The notes: generated from the sequence alone by a model not told the origin. DNA of 64,000 nucleotides from CAVAWX01 sp963642995 (GCA_963642995.1 CAVIIZ010000002.1:86234-150233); one strand, 5' to 3'; shown: positions 31,679 to 41,083, numbered from the stretch's first letter. Numbers and translations: made by a program.

Positions 31679-32881
31679 CTAGAGCATGTGTCCCATTTTC
31701 TCGCGCTTGGTCTGCAGGTACCCCCGGTCGAACTCGGTCGCGGGCATGCGGATGGGCACGCGCTCGACGATCTGCAGGCCGAAATCGGCCAGCTGGTAGA
31801 CCTTGTCGGGGTTGTTCGTGAGCAACCGCATGGTCTTCACCCCGAGGTCTGCCAGGATCTGCGCGCCCACGTAGTACTCGCGCTCGTCGGCGGCAAACCC
31901 CAGCGCCTCGTTTGCCTCGACCGTGTCCATGCCCCGTTCCTGCAGCTCGTAGGTCCGAAGCTTGTTCACCAGCCCGATACCGCGGCCTTCCTGGCGCATG
32001 TAGAGCACGACGCCGCGCCCCTCTTCCTCCACTTGCGCCATCGCGGCGGAAAGCTGCTCGCCGCAATCGCAGCGCAGCGAGGCGAACACGTCGCCTGTCA
32101 GGCACTCGGAATGCACGCGCACGAGCACGTCGCGGCCGTCGCCCACCTCGCCTTTCACCAACGCGACGTGGTGCTCGCCGGTGAGGCGGTTCACGTAGGC
32201 GTGCGCGCGAAACTCGCCGAACTTCGTGGGCAGGGCGGGGGAGGCCTTGCAGGAGACGAGCTTGTCGTGGCGCTTGCGCCAATGCGCGATCTGGGCGATC
32301 GAGACCACCTTCACGCCCCATTTCCCCGCGTGCGCGAGCAGCTCGCTCGTGCGCATCATGGTGCCGTCGTCGCGCATGATCTCGCAGCACAGCCCCGCCT
32401 CCTTCAGCCCGGCGATGCGAAGCAAGTCGACGGTGGCCTCGGTGTGCCCGTCGCGCTCGAGCACGCCGCCCGGACGCGCGAGCAGGGGAAACATGTGCCC
32501 CGGGCGCCTGAAGTCGGTGGGCTTCGCATCTTCGTCCACGCACTTCATCGCCGTGACGGAGCGTTCCGCCGCGCTGATGCCCGTCGTGGTGGAGACATGG
32601 TCGATGGACACGGTGAAGGCCGTCTCGTGGTTGTCGGTGTTTTCCGAGACCATCTGGGGCAGCTGGAGCCTCTGCACGTATTCGAGCGACATGGGCATGC
32701 ACACGAGCCCCTTCGCCCGGCTGGCCATGAAGTTGATGTTCTCGCAGGTGGCGTGCTCTGCCGCGCAGATCAGGTCGCCCTCGTTTTCTCGGTCCGGGTC
32801 GTCGATGGCCATGATGATGCGGCCCGCGCGCAGCTCCTCGCATATCTCGGGGATGCCGCTGTATCCGTTCGGTATGTCCAT
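31679..32881 (-). CDS. ribBA: Bifunctional DHBP synthase / GTP cyclohydrolase II (RibBA)
   Basis: The protein has 400 residues. The N-terminal RibB domain (about 1-205) shows MAIDDPDRENEGDL, the acidic active-site loop, and the later TGISAAERS and RPGHMFPL. The C-terminal RibA domain shows the zinc ligands in ECLTGDVFASLRCDCGEQL and the catalytic YMRQEGRGIGL. It supplies both riboflavin precursors, from ribulose 5-phosphate and GTP. It sits between ribE and ribH in the operon. Confidence 0.96.
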   Translation of the reverse strand: MDIPNGYSGIPEICEELRAGRIIMAIDDPDRENEGDLICAAEHATCENINFMASRAKGLVCMPMSLEYVQRLQLPQMVSENTDNHETAFTVSIDHVSTTTGISAAERSVTAMKCVDEDAKPTDFRRPGHMFPLLARPGGVLERDGHTEATVDLLRIAGLKEAGLCCEIMRDDGTMMRTSELLAHAGKWGVKVVSIAQIAHWRKRHDKLVSCKASPALPTKFGEFRAHAYVNRLTGEHHVALVKGEVGDGRDVLVRVHSECLTGDVFASLRCDCGEQLSAAMAQVEEEGRGVVLYMRQEGRGIGLVNKLRTYELQERGMDTVEANEALGFAADEREYYVGAQILADLGVKTMRLLTNNPDKVYQLADFGLQIVERVPIRMPATEFDRGYLQTKREKMGHML

Positions 32882-32902
32882 GCCGTGCGTGCTCTCCTCG
32901 TC

Positions 32903-33586
32903 TCAGATGAAGCCGTTGTCTGCGAGAAACGCGAGGTCGAGGGAGCGGACGCCGGCGGCATCACCGCCTGCGGAGCCGTCCGCGCGTCCTCCTGCGCGCG
33001 GTGCGCCCAGCAGCTTCTCGACGTATTTCGCGAGCAGGTCGCATTCTATATTCACCGCGTCCCCCGGCCGCCGCCGTTGCAAAACCGTAGTCTCCAAGGT
33101 GTGCGGAATGCACGAGACGGCAAAGCCGCCCCCGTCTGCGCGCGCGACGGTGAGGCTCGTGCCGTCCACGGCCACAGATCCCTTCTCCACGATGTAGCGC
33201 GAGAGCTCAGGCGGCACGGAGATGGAAAACCACACGGCCTGCCCGTCGCGCCTCACGTCCTCGACGCGCCCCGTGGCGTCGATGTGGCCGGTGACGATGT
33301 GGCCGCCCATGCGCGAGGCGGGAGCGAGGGCGCGCTCGAGGTTCACCGCGTCGCCCGGCATGCAGGCGCAAAACGACGAGCGTTTCAAGGTCTCGTTCAT
33401 GACGTCGGCGCAAAAAACGTCCGCGCCCTTTGCCGCGACGGTCAGGCACACGCCGTTTGCGCAGATGGAGTCGCCCACCTGCGTGCCCTCCAAGACCTTG
33501 GCGGCCGCGATCTCGATGCGCGCGCCGTCTGCGCCCCTCGCCAGGCGCGCGATCTTTCCCATCTCCTCGACGATGCCGGTGAACAT
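32903..33586 (-). CDS. ribE: Riboflavin synthase alpha chain
   Basis: The protein has 227 residues, two tandem lumazine-binding domains. It begins MFTGIVEEMG; the repeat motifs include NGVCLTV, GGHIVTGHID, DGTSLTV and SCIPHTLETT. A Gly/Ala/Asp-rich segment near 200-212 is inserted before the C-terminus. It dismutates dimethyl-ribityllumazine to riboflavin. Its ATG directly follows the ribD stop with no gap, implying coupled translation. Confidence 0.95.
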   Translation of the reverse strand: MFTGIVEEMGKIARLARGADGARIEIAAAKVLEGTQVGDSICANGVCLTVAAKGADVFCADVMNETLKRSSFCACMPGDAVNLERALAPASRMGGHIVTGHIDATGRVEDVRRDGQAVWFSISVPPELSRYIVEKGSVAVDGTSLTVARADGGGFAVSCIPHTLETTVLQRRRPGDAVNIECDLLAKYVEKLLGAPRAGGRADGSAGGDAAGVRSLDLAFLADNGFI

Positions 33587-34702
33587 CTAGCAGGCCACCT
33601 TCCCCTCGACGAGCAGGTCCGACCCGAGGAAGCTGCGGCGCACGTCGGAAAGCCGCAGCGCCTCTTGCGGCGAGCGCGCGCCCAAGCCCCCCACAGGGCC
33701 GGGCGCTTCCTGCCCCCCGAAGAGCTTCGGGGCGATGTAGGCCTGCACCGCGTGCACGAGGCGCGCATCGAGCATGGAGCCCGAGAGGGAAGGCCCGCCC
33801 TCCAGCAAGATGGAGTCGATGTCGGCCGCCCCGAGCATCTCCATGAGCGCGCGCAGATCCACCTTGCCCGCGCCGTCGTCCGGCACCTGCACGACGATGC
33901 AGCCTGCGGATTCGAGGACGAGCCGGGTCGTCGTGTCCGCATGGACGCATGCGATGACGGTGCGCACCTCGCGGGCGGTCTGGACGATCTTGGAGCGCAG
34001 CGGGATGCGCAGACGCGAGTCGCAGACGATGCGGACCGGGTCGCGGCCGCCCGGCATGCGGCAGGTGAGCTGCGGGTCGTCTGCGATGACGGTGCCTATG
34101 CCCGCCATGACCGCCGACAGGCGGTTGCGCGTGGCGTGCACGTGCGCGCGGGCCGCCTCGCCGCTGACCCAGCGCGACAGCCCGGTGCGGCATGCGACGC
34201 GCCCGTCGAGCGTCATGGCGTATTTCATCACGACGTAGGGCATGTGCGTCGTGATGAAATGGAAGTAGGGGGCGTTCACGGCGTCGCATTCCCCTTTCAG
34301 CACGCCTGTGTCCACGCGGATGCGGGCGCCGCGCAGCAGCTCGACGCTTTTCGCCGCCGCCTGCGCATGGGGGTCGTCGCTTCCGATGACGACGCGGGAG
34401 ACGCCCGCCCGCACGAGCGCGTCGGTGCACGGGGGCTGCTTGCCCGTGTGCGAGCAGGGGGTGAGGGTGACGTAGGCGCACGCGCCGCGCGGGTCGATCC
34501 CGTTTCGCAGGCAATCGTCGAGGGCGGCGCGCTCGGCATGCCTGTCGCCGTAGCGGGCGTGCCAGCCCTCCGCGACGATCGTGCCGTCTTTCACGAGCAC
34601 GCAGCCGACCAGGGGGTTGGGCGCGACATGGCCCGCCCCGCGCAAGGCAAGCTCCAGGGCCTTGCGCATGTAGCGCGCGTCGCTGAAACCCCGCTCGTCC
34701 AC
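33587..34702 (-). CDS. ribD: Riboflavin-specific deaminase/reductase (RibD)
   Basis: The protein has 371 residues. The deaminase domain (about 1-145) has PNPLVGCVLVKDG, the zinc site DRHAERAALDDC, and PCSHTGKQPPC; the residue before PC is Thr where Glu is common. The reductase domain (about 150-371) has YVVMKYAMTLDGRVA, RNRLSAVMAGIGTV, DPQLTCR and LLEGGPSLSGSML. The start is the GTG after AGGGGGGG, which gives the family length. In-frame ATGs further upstream would add unrelated sequence. It opens the riboflavin operon. No canonical FMN riboswitch was found upstream. Confidence 0.94.
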   Translation of the reverse strand: MDERGFSDARYMRKALELALRGAGHVAPNPLVGCVLVKDGTIVAEGWHARYGDRHAERAALDDCLRNGIDPRGACAYVTLTPCSHTGKQPPCTDALVRAGVSRVVIGSDDPHAQAAAKSVELLRGARIRVDTGVLKGECDAVNAPYFHFITTHMPYVVMKYAMTLDGRVACRTGLSRWVSGEAARAHVHATRNRLSAVMAGIGTVIADDPQLTCRMPGGRDPVRIVCDSRLRIPLRSKIVQTAREVRTVIACVHADTTTRLVLESAGCIVVQVPDDGAGKVDLRALMEMLGAADIDSILLEGGPSLSGSMLDARLVHAVQAYIAPKLFGGQEAPGPVGGLGARSPQEALRLSDVRRSFLGSDLLVEGKVAC

Positions 34703-35054
34703 CGTTTCCCCCCCTCGCCGTCTCGCCGCGCCCGCTTTTCGGGGGCGTTGCGAGGACATGCTCCTCTTGCCGTCTCGCATGCACTTTGCCACATCGCGCG
34801 GGGCAGATGCGGCGGCCCGCCGGAAAAAACCGAATTTCACCGCAAGGCCGCCGGCTCGCCGGCGCGTGGCGCCTTTGGACGGCCCGCGCCTCTCCACGCG
34901 CCGATATTCACGGCATCGGCACATTTTCCCACGCCCGCTTACCGTATAGTCTTGCGCCAAATCCGCAGCATGCGCATATCGCGGTTTTCACCTTCGTCTC
35001 GGCAGGCGGACGTGGATGCGCCGCGGCGCACGTCGCTCGTGAAAGGAGTTTGGT
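34703..35054. other. Divergent regulatory gap between ribD and echA
   Basis: This is 352 bases without a gene. A TATAGT box at 34945-34950 on the plus strand could start the ech operon with a leader of about 100 bases; no clear -35 is seen. On the minus strand GGCGGCC (34846-34852) pairs with GGCCGCC (34811-34817) around a loop that contains GGTGAAATTC, the same ten bases as an FMN-riboswitch core segment. The remaining conserved blocks of that riboswitch are absent. Confidence 0.4.
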
Positions 35055-37412
35055 GTGGAGAGCCTTGCAACAGCGCTCGTGGCGTTTCTCGTCTTCTTCC
35101 CGATGCTCGTGGCGCTCGTCATGCTGGCGGCCCGCAAAGAGGGCGCGCGCACCGTGCTCGCGGTCGCCGGAGCGGTTCTCGTGGCCGCGGCCTCCATCCT
35201 CGTGGCCGCGCTCTTCGGGCTTTCGGGCAGCATGCAGATGAGCGTGGACGCAACCGCCGCCAAGGCGCTCAACATCGCGGCCCTGGCAGTCGACGTCGTC
35301 TTGGGCCTCTACATCATGGGCAAGGCGGCACGTCATGGACGCGCCCTGGTCTTCGTCTTGGCCCTGGCGCAGACGGCGCTCGTGGTGTGGTTCGAGCTGT
35401 GCGTCGCCGAGAGCGTCTCGGTCTCGCACGCGCTCTACATCGACGGCCTGTCCGTGATCATGGCGCTCATCATCGGCATCGTGGGCAGCGGCATCGCGGT
35501 CTACGCCCTCGGCTACATGCGCGACCACCACGACGGGCGCCACCCCGGCGTGGCCGACCGCCGCCCCGTTTTCTTCGCGGTCGTCTTCGCCTTTCTCGGC
35601 GCGATGTTTGCCATCGTCTTCTCCAACAACCTCGCCTGGATGTTTTGCGCCTGGGAGATCACCACGGTGTGCTCGTTTGCGCTCATCGGCTACGACAAGA
35701 CGAAGACGGCCACCGACAACGCGTTTCGCCAGATCCTCCTCAACATGGTGGGCGGCCTGGCGTTTGCCGTCGCCTTGGTGTGGATCGCCGAGGTCTACGA
35801 CGTGCTCGAGCTCGACCAGTTCATCGCCCAGTCCGCCCAGGCGCTTGCTTCGGGCTCGGGCAACGAGCCCATCGCCTACATGCCCGTGCTGCTCCTCTCG
35901 CTTGCGGCTTTCACCAAAGCGGCGCAGTTCCCCTTCCACAGCTGGCTGCTCGGCGCGATGGTGGCGCCCACGCCCACCTCTGCGCTGCTGCATTCCTCCA
36001 CGATGGTGAAGGCGGGCGTCTTCCTGCTGGTGAAGCTCGCGCCGTGTCTGGGCGCGAACATCCCCGGCTACCTGGTCATGACCGTCGGCATCGCCACCTT
36101 CCTCTTCGCCGCGCTGGCCGCCGTCAGCCAGTCCAACGCCAAGCGCGTGCTGGCCTACTCCACCATCTCCAACCTGGGGCTGATCGTCGCGTGCGCGGGC
36201 GTGGGCACGGACGGCGCGGTGTGGGCGGCCATCTTCCTCATCATCTTCCACGCCGTCGCGAAGTCCCTGCTCTTCTTGGCCGTGGGCACCGCCGAGCACA
36301 GGATCGGCAGCCGCGACATCGAGGACATGGACCTGCTTTTCGAGCGCATGCCGCGCCTGGCGCGCCTGATGTCGATCGGCATCATGGGCATGTTCATCGC
36401 GCCTTTCGGCATGCTGGTGTCGAAATGGGCGGCCCTGCAATCGTTTGCCGAGGCCTCCAACATCGTCTTGCTGCTGGTGCTGGCCTTCGGCTCGGCAGCC
36501 ACCTTCATGTTCTGGGCGAAGTGGCTGGGCAAGCTCTTGGCCGTCTCGACGGGCGAGGCGCGCGACCTCGAGAAAGGGGTGCATTCGAGCGAATGGGCCT
36601 CGCTTGCCCTCATGTGCGTGCTCACCGTCGGATGCTGCATCGCGTTTCCGCTCATCTCGCAGGTCGTCGTCGTGCCCTATCTGGAGGGGGTCTTCACCGA
36701 GGTGGGCCGCGACATCTCCGCAGGCGACCTGTGGATAATGTCGATCATCGCGCTCGTGGTCGCGGTGGTCTTTCTCGGCGCCTCGTTTTCCACGAAGAAA
36801 AAGCAGGTGCCGGTCTATATGGCGGGCGCGGCCTGCGAAGACGAGCCCCGCAGCTTCCACGGCTCTTTCGGCGCGCCTGTCGCCTCCGCGCAGCGCAACT
36901 GGTACATGCGCGACCTCTTCGACGAGAAGAAGACCGCGCTCGCGGGCAGCATCGTCGCCCTCGTCCTCATGGTGGGCGCCTTCGGCTTCGTCGGCCAGGC
37001 CACGCTCGAGTCCAAGGAGAGCATCGAGGAATATGCCGTAGAACATGCCGTCTACGTGGGCAGCGAGTGGGAGGAAGCCGGCATCAGCTTCACCACCTTC
37101 GACAGCTACTACCAGCAATACATCCCCAGCTACGAGCAGTACAAAAGCGAGTACGCGGCCATGGGCATCGCAGACGCCGGGACCTTCATGGATTTCGTCT
37201 ACGAGCAGCTCTCGCAATCGTATTCGTCGTCTAGCTCCTCGTCGTCCGGATCCGATGCATCCGGATCCTCAGACTCTTCTGCCGCCTCCGACACATCCGG
37301 CTCTTCCGACTCGTCTGCCTCGGCGGATTCGTCGGGCTCGTCGTCGGCGCAGCAAGGCTCCGCGTCGGGCAATGCCGCCGATGGTTCCGCGAACGCGAAA
37401 GGAGGCGAGTAG
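35055..37412 (+). CDS. echA: Energy-converting [NiFe] hydrogenase antiporter-like subunit (EchA/NuoL-like)
   Basis: The protein has 785 residues and about 15 hydrophobic segments in the proton-pumping MrpA/NuoL fold. SALLHSSTMVKAGVFLL and the trans-membrane Lys and Glu residues (FCAWEITTVCSFALIGYD; FTKAAQFPFHSWL) are conserved. It should couple ferredoxin-dependent H2 chemistry to ion translocation. The last 65 residues are a Ser/Gly/Ala/Asp-rich tail after an external segment (about 655-720), which is unusual for EchA. The start is a GTG after GAAAGGAG. It is the first of six ech genes in the canonical ABCDEF order. Confidence 0.88.
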   Translation: MESLATALVAFLVFFPMLVALVMLAARKEGARTVLAVAGAVLVAAASILVAALFGLSGSMQMSVDATAAKALNIAALAVDVVLGLYIMGKAARHGRALVFVLALAQTALVVWFELCVAESVSVSHALYIDGLSVIMALIIGIVGSGIAVYALGYMRDHHDGRHPGVADRRPVFFAVVFAFLGAMFAIVFSNNLAWMFCAWEITTVCSFALIGYDKTKTATDNAFRQILLNMVGGLAFAVALVWIAEVYDVLELDQFIAQSAQALASGSGNEPIAYMPVLLLSLAAFTKAAQFPFHSWLLGAMVAPTPTSALLHSSTMVKAGVFLLVKLAPCLGANIPGYLVMTVGIATFLFAALAAVSQSNAKRVLAYSTISNLGLIVACAGVGTDGAVWAAIFLIIFHAVAKSLLFLAVGTAEHRIGSRDIEDMDLLFERMPRLARLMSIGIMGMFIAPFGMLVSKWAALQSFAEASNIVLLLVLAFGSAATFMFWAKWLGKLLAVSTGEARDLEKGVHSSEWASLALMCVLTVGCCIAFPLISQVVVVPYLEGVFTEVGRDISAGDLWIMSIIALVVAVVFLGASFSTKKKQVPVYMAGAACEDEPRSFHGSFGAPVASAQRNWYMRDLFDEKKTALAGSIVALVLMVGAFGFVGQATLESKESIEEYAVEHAVYVGSEWEEAGISFTTFDSYYQQYIPSYEQYKSEYAAMGIADAGTFMDFVYEQLSQSYSSSSSSSSGSDASGSSDSSAASDTSGSSDSSASADSSGSSSAQQGSASGNAADGSANAKGGE

Positions 37413-37415
37413 CCC

Positions 37416-38315
37416 ATGCAGATCAGCATCATCGGGATGAACGTGTCGGTGCTCTCGTTTGTCGGGATGGCCGCCTTCCTCTTGCTCGCGGGCGTGCTGG
37501 GCTGCCTGCTGGCCGGCCTCGACCGCAAGTTCAGCGCGCGTATGCAAGGACGCGTGGGGCCCAAGGTCTTGCAGCCCCTGTGGGACGTGCGCAAGCTGCG
37601 GGGCAAGGAAGACGCCACGGTCAACGGCGCGCAAGACCTCTACGTGCGCCTCTACTTCCTCTTCGTCCTGCTCGCGGGCATGGCCTTTTTCGCCGGCGCC
37701 AATTTCCTCGTGTGCGTCTTCATCCTCACGCTGGCCGAGCTCTTCTTGATCGTCGCGGCCTACGCGTCGCGCTCGCCGTATGCCGAGATAGGCGCCGAGC
37801 GCGAGACGGTGCAGGTGATGGCCTACGAGCCCATGGTCTTGCTCGTGGCCGTCGGCATCTACATGGCCTGCGGCTCGTTTCGCGTGCAAGACGCCGTCGC
37901 GGCCGACCTGCCGCTCGTGGCCTACCTGCCGTTTCTGTTCATCGGCTTTCTCTATGTGCTCACGATCAAGCTGCGCAAGTCGCCCTTCGACATATCCATG
38001 GCCGAGCACGCGCACCAAGAGATCGTGCGCGGGCTTTCCACGGAGTTCTCCGGCAAGACGCTTGCGCTCGTGGAGATCGCGCACTGGTACGAGACGGTGC
38101 TCTTCCTCGGGTGGACGGCCATGTTCGTCATCTGGCAGGGCAGCCCCGTCTCCATCGCCGTCGCCGTGGCGGTGGCGCTGGTCGTGTGGCTGTTCGAGAT
38201 ATGGGTCGACAACAGCTTCGCCCGCGTGAAGTGGCAGAGCATGCTCAAGACGGCGTGGTGGGCCGCCCTGGCCGCCGGCGCCGTGAACATCGTCTATCTC
38301 ATGGTCTTTTTCTAA
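37416..38315 (+). CDS. echB: Ech hydrogenase membrane subunit (NuoH-like)
   Basis: The protein has 299 residues and eight helices. NuoH/HyfC-type landmarks are LDRKFSARMQGRVGPKVLQPLWDVRK, AELFLIVAAYASRSPYAEIGAERE, and KLRKSPFDISMAEHAHQEIVRG, the quinone-site or E-channel equivalents. It anchors the hydrogenase peripheral arm. It starts three bases after echA and ends 13 bases before echC. Confidence 0.93.
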   Translation: MQISIIGMNVSVLSFVGMAAFLLLAGVLGCLLAGLDRKFSARMQGRVGPKVLQPLWDVRKLRGKEDATVNGAQDLYVRLYFLFVLLAGMAFFAGANFLVCVFILTLAELFLIVAAYASRSPYAEIGAERETVQVMAYEPMVLLVAVGIYMACGSFRVQDAVAADLPLVAYLPFLFIGFLYVLTIKLRKSPFDISMAEHAHQEIVRGLSTEFSGKTLALVEIAHWYETVLFLGWTAMFVIWQGSPVSIAVAVAVALVVWLFEIWVDNSFARVKWQSMLKTAWWAALAAGAVNIVYLMVFF

Positions 38316-38328
38316 AGGAGGCGCATCT

Positions 38329-38880
38329 GTGGGCACGAAATCGTATGCGGGCAAATCGCCTTGGGTCATCCACTACGACGGGTCGAGCTGCAACGGCTGC
38401 GACATCGAGGTGCTGGCCGCGCTCACGCCGCTCTACGACGCAGAGCGCTTCGGCGTGGTGAACACGGGCAATCCCAAACACGCCGACATCCTCGTGGTCA
38501 CGGGCGGCGTCAACGAGCAGAACGCGCCTGTCGTGCGCCAGATCTACGAGCAGATGCTCGAGCCGAAGGTGGTCGTGGCCTGCGGGGCATGCGCCTGCGG
38601 CGGCGGCGTCTACGTCGAGTGCTACAACGTGCGCGGCGGCACGGCCACGGCGGGCATACCCGTGGACGCCTACGTGCCGGGATGCGCCGTGCGGCCGGAG
38701 TCGGTGCTCGACGCGGTGCTCGCCGGGGTGAAGCTGCTCGACGAGAAGGCCGCGAAGATGGGCCGCGAGGCAGGCGAGAAACGCCGCGACATGCCGGCGA
38801 AGCCCGATGAGGACGCGCGGGCAGACGAGGGCGCGGACACGGCGGATGCGGACATGGAGGAAAAGGAGGCGGGGGCATGA
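38329..38880 (+). CDS. echC: Ech hydrogenase small subunit (NuoB-like)
   Basis: The protein has 183 residues. The proximal [4Fe-4S] ligands are all present: SSCNGCDIE, CGACACGGG and PGCAVRP. The usual length of about 150 is extended by an Asp/Glu/Ala-rich tail of some 35 residues. It passes electrons between the NiFe site in EchE and EchF. The start is a GTG with AAAGGAGG upstream. The 3' end overlaps echD by four bases. Confidence 0.93.
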   Translation: MGTKSYAGKSPWVIHYDGSSCNGCDIEVLAALTPLYDAERFGVVNTGNPKHADILVVTGGVNEQNAPVVRQIYEQMLEPKVVVACGACACGGGVYVECYNVRGGTATAGIPVDAYVPGCAVRPESVLDAVLAGVKLLDEKAAKMGREAGEKRRDMPAKPDEDARADEGADTADADMEEKEAGA

Positions 38881-39497
38881 CGGCAGGCGAGGAGCAGGTG
38901 AAGGACACGACGGCAAGCGCGCGGGACGCGGCGGATGCGACGGGCGCGGCGGACGCGCAGAAGGCAGGCGCCGTGCGCACGCTGGAGAGCACCACCCCCA
39001 ACAGCTACGAGGAACTGGCCGCAGACGAGCTGGCGGCGCGTGTGGCCGCATGCAAGGAACAGGGCTTTCGCTTCATCCAGATGTGCGCGACCACCGCAGA
39101 CGACGGTGTGGAGCTGCTCTACTCGTTTTCCGACCCCGACCCGCATGTGCGCGACATCGTCTCGTTCATCTTGCGCGTTGAAGACGGCGCCTGCGTGCCG
39201 TCCATCTCCGGAGACTACCCCGAGGCCTTCGTCAACGAAAACGAGGCGCACGACCTGTTCGGCGTCCGCTTCGAGGGACTTTCCTTGGACTACGAGGGCA
39301 AGTTCTACACGCTGCCCGTCTCCTACCCGATGAACCCGCGGGCGGCGCAGGCGCAAGCATCTGCCGAGGCCTGCGTCAAGCCGGGCGCGGACACGGGTTG
39401 CGGTGAAGGCGCATCCGCGGGCGCCGGCGGCGAAGAGACGGGCAAAGGCGAGGCCGCAGGCGCAGACGCAGGGCGAGAGGAGGGCGGCAATGAGTAA
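38877..39497 (+). CDS. echD: Ech hydrogenase 30-kDa-like subunit (NuoC-like)
   Basis: The protein has 206 residues. The NuoC-type core lies at about 35-155: GFRFIQMCATT, DIVSFILRV, and PEAFVNENEAHDLFGVRFEGL, which is the E-R-E-x-x-D-x-F-G-like loop. It is flanked by low-complexity acidic/Ala ends of about 30 and 50 residues that are not in typical EchD. It is a structural subunit of the peripheral arm. Its end overlaps echE. Confidence 0.88.
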   Translation: MTAGEEQVKDTTASARDAADATGAADAQKAGAVRTLESTTPNSYEELAADELAARVAACKEQGFRFIQMCATTADDGVELLYSFSDPDPHVRDIVSFILRVEDGACVPSISGDYPEAFVNENEAHDLFGVRFEGLSLDYEGKFYTLPVSYPMNPRAAQAQASAEACVKPGADTGCGEGASAGAGGEETGKGEAAGADAGREEGGNE

Positions 39498-40578
39498 ACG
39501 CACCGTCATCCCCTTCGGCCCGCAGCATCCCGTCTTGCCCGAGCCGTTGCACTTGGACCTCGTGCTCGACGACGAGAAGGTCGTCGAGGCGCTGCCACGC
39601 ATCGGCTACGTGCACCGCGGGTTGGAAAAACTCGTGGAAAAGCGCGACTACAAGATGTTCGTCTACGTCGTCGAGCGCATATGCGGCATATGCTCCTACG
39701 GCCACTCGCTGGGATACGCGCAATGCGTCGAGCAGCTTCTGGACGTGCGGGTGCCGCCGCGCGCCGAGTACCTGCGCGTCATCTTCCACGAGCTCTCGCG
39801 CGTGCACAACCACCTGCTGTGGCTGGGTCTTCTGGCCGATGCCTTCGGCTTCGAGTCGCTGTTCATGCACTCGTGGCGCCTGCGCGAGCGCGTCCTCGAC
39901 ATATTCGAGGAATGCACGGGCGGCCGCGTCATCTTCTCGGCAAACGACGTGGGCGGTTTTCGCCAAGACGTCGACGACGCCACCCTGAAGGGGATGGTCG
40001 TCGTGCTGCGCCGCCTTGAAGAGGACTACCGCGCCCTCTACAAGACCTTCCTCATGGACACGAGCGTGAGAAGCCGCCTCGACGGCGTCGCGCCCATCTC
40101 CGAAGAGCAAGCCGCCGAGTACTCGATGGTGGGTCCTTTCGCCCGCGCCTCCGGGCTGCTCGTAGACGAGCGCCTGCACGGCGTCGGCGCCTACGGGGCG
40201 CTTGCGGCCTTCGAGCCGGTGCTCTCGGTCGTGGGCGATTGCTACGCCCGCTGCGTCGTGCGCGCAAAAGAGCTGTTCCAGTCCATCGACATCATCGCCG
40301 AACTGGTGGACAAGGTGCCGGGTGGCGAGGTGGCGGTGAAGGTGAAGGGCAATCCGGAGGCCGGCGCGCGCTCGATGGTCACCATCGAGCAGCCACGCGG
40401 CCAGGCCTTCTACTACGCGGCGGGCAACGGCACGAAGTTTCTGGAACGCATGCGCGTGCGCACGCCGACGGCGCAGAACATGCAAGGCCTCGTCGCCTCG
40501 CTTGCGGGCTGCGACCTGGCCGACGTGCCCATGATCATATTGACCATCGACCCGTGCATCAGCTGCACGGAGCGCTAG
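39490..40578 (+). CDS. echE: Ech hydrogenase catalytic large subunit
   Basis: The protein has 362 residues. Both NiFe-binding Cys pairs are present, CGICSYGH near residue 60 and DPCISCTER at the very end. This identifies a group 4 hydrogenase and excludes a complex I NuoD, which lacks them. The sequence ends right after CTER, so no cleavable C-terminal extension for a maturation protease is seen. The start is ATG after GAGGAGGG, overlapping echD. HypE at the left edge of the window would help build its Fe(CN)2CO ligand. Confidence 0.95.
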   Translation: MSKRTVIPFGPQHPVLPEPLHLDLVLDDEKVVEALPRIGYVHRGLEKLVEKRDYKMFVYVVERICGICSYGHSLGYAQCVEQLLDVRVPPRAEYLRVIFHELSRVHNHLLWLGLLADAFGFESLFMHSWRLRERVLDIFEECTGGRVIFSANDVGGFRQDVDDATLKGMVVVLRRLEEDYRALYKTFLMDTSVRSRLDGVAPISEEQAAEYSMVGPFARASGLLVDERLHGVGAYGALAAFEPVLSVVGDCYARCVVRAKELFQSIDIIAELVDKVPGGEVAVKVKGNPEAGARSMVTIEQPRGQAFYYAAGNGTKFLERMRVRTPTAQNMQGLVASLAGCDLADVPMIILTIDPCISCTER

Positions 40579-40594
40579 GAAAGGGACGGCGAGC

Positions 40595-41080
40595 ATGGGA
40601 TTGTTCAAGTTCGGGGCCACGACGCTGGGCAGCTTGTTCTCGAAGCCCGCCACGCGCAAGTACCCCTACGAGAGGCGCGGGCCGTATGCGCGCACGCGCG
40701 GGCGCATCGAGATGGAGGACATGAAGGCCTGCATCCTGTGCGGCCTGTGCTCCACGCGCTGCCCGGCGTTGTGCATAGAGGTGGACAAGCAGGCCGAGAC
40801 CTGGACATATTGGCCTTACAAGTGCATCGCCTGCGATTCGTGCGTGCGCGCCTGCCCCAAGGGCGTGCTGTCCATGCGCCCCGAGCATGCGCCCGCCACG
40901 ACGGACATGGAGTCCGTGGTGTGCGAGAAACCGCCGCTTTCGCCTGAAGAGCAAGCCGAGAAAGAGCGCAAGGAAGCCGAGCGCGCGGCAAAGGTCGCCG
41001 CCGCCAAGGCGAAGAAGGCCGCCGCTTCCGCCGGAAAGCCCGGCGGCGCGCAGGCCTGCGGCGACGGCGACGCGGAGTAG
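40595..41080 (+). CDS. echF: Ech hydrogenase ferredoxin-like subunit (NuoI-like)
   Basis: The protein has 161 residues. Two [4Fe-4S] motifs are present: CILCGLCSTRCPALC and CIACDSCVRACPKG. An Ala/Lys/Glu-rich helical tail (about 120-161) follows. It takes electrons from reduced ferredoxin or gives them back. It is the last gene of the ech operon; pgsA begins three bases later, so transcription likely continues. Confidence 0.94.
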   Translation: MGLFKFGATTLGSLFSKPATRKYPYERRGPYARTRGRIEMEDMKACILCGLCSTRCPALCIEVDKQAETWTYWPYKCIACDSCVRACPKGVLSMRPEHAPATTDMESVVCEKPPLSPEEQAEKERKEAERAAKVAAAKAKKAAASAGKPGGAQACGDGDAE

Positions 41081-41083
41081 CCC

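Noticed and set aside
34811..34852. GGTGAAATTC on the minus strand upstream of ribD, in a hairpin, suggesting an FMN riboswitch
   Set aside because: Only this one conserved block is present. The other FMN-riboswitch elements (the CCGGCGGT partner in the right position, GCCCGYGA, and the closing CCGACAGT and GGATGGGAGAAG blocks) are missing, and the segment is close to chance for a stem this GC-rich.
31601..37234. A very long open frame on the plus strand across the riboflavin and ech genes
   Set aside because: It lies antisense or out of frame to clear enzymes on both sides. Its composition (Arg, Ala and His rich) is typical of shadow frames in high-GC DNA and no domain is recognisable.
39490..40578. 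Reading the large subunit as NuoD of complex I
   Set aside because: Both NiFe Cys pairs (CGIC near residue 60 and CISC at the end) are present, and the gene order is that of Ech, not nuoABCDEFGHIJKLMN.
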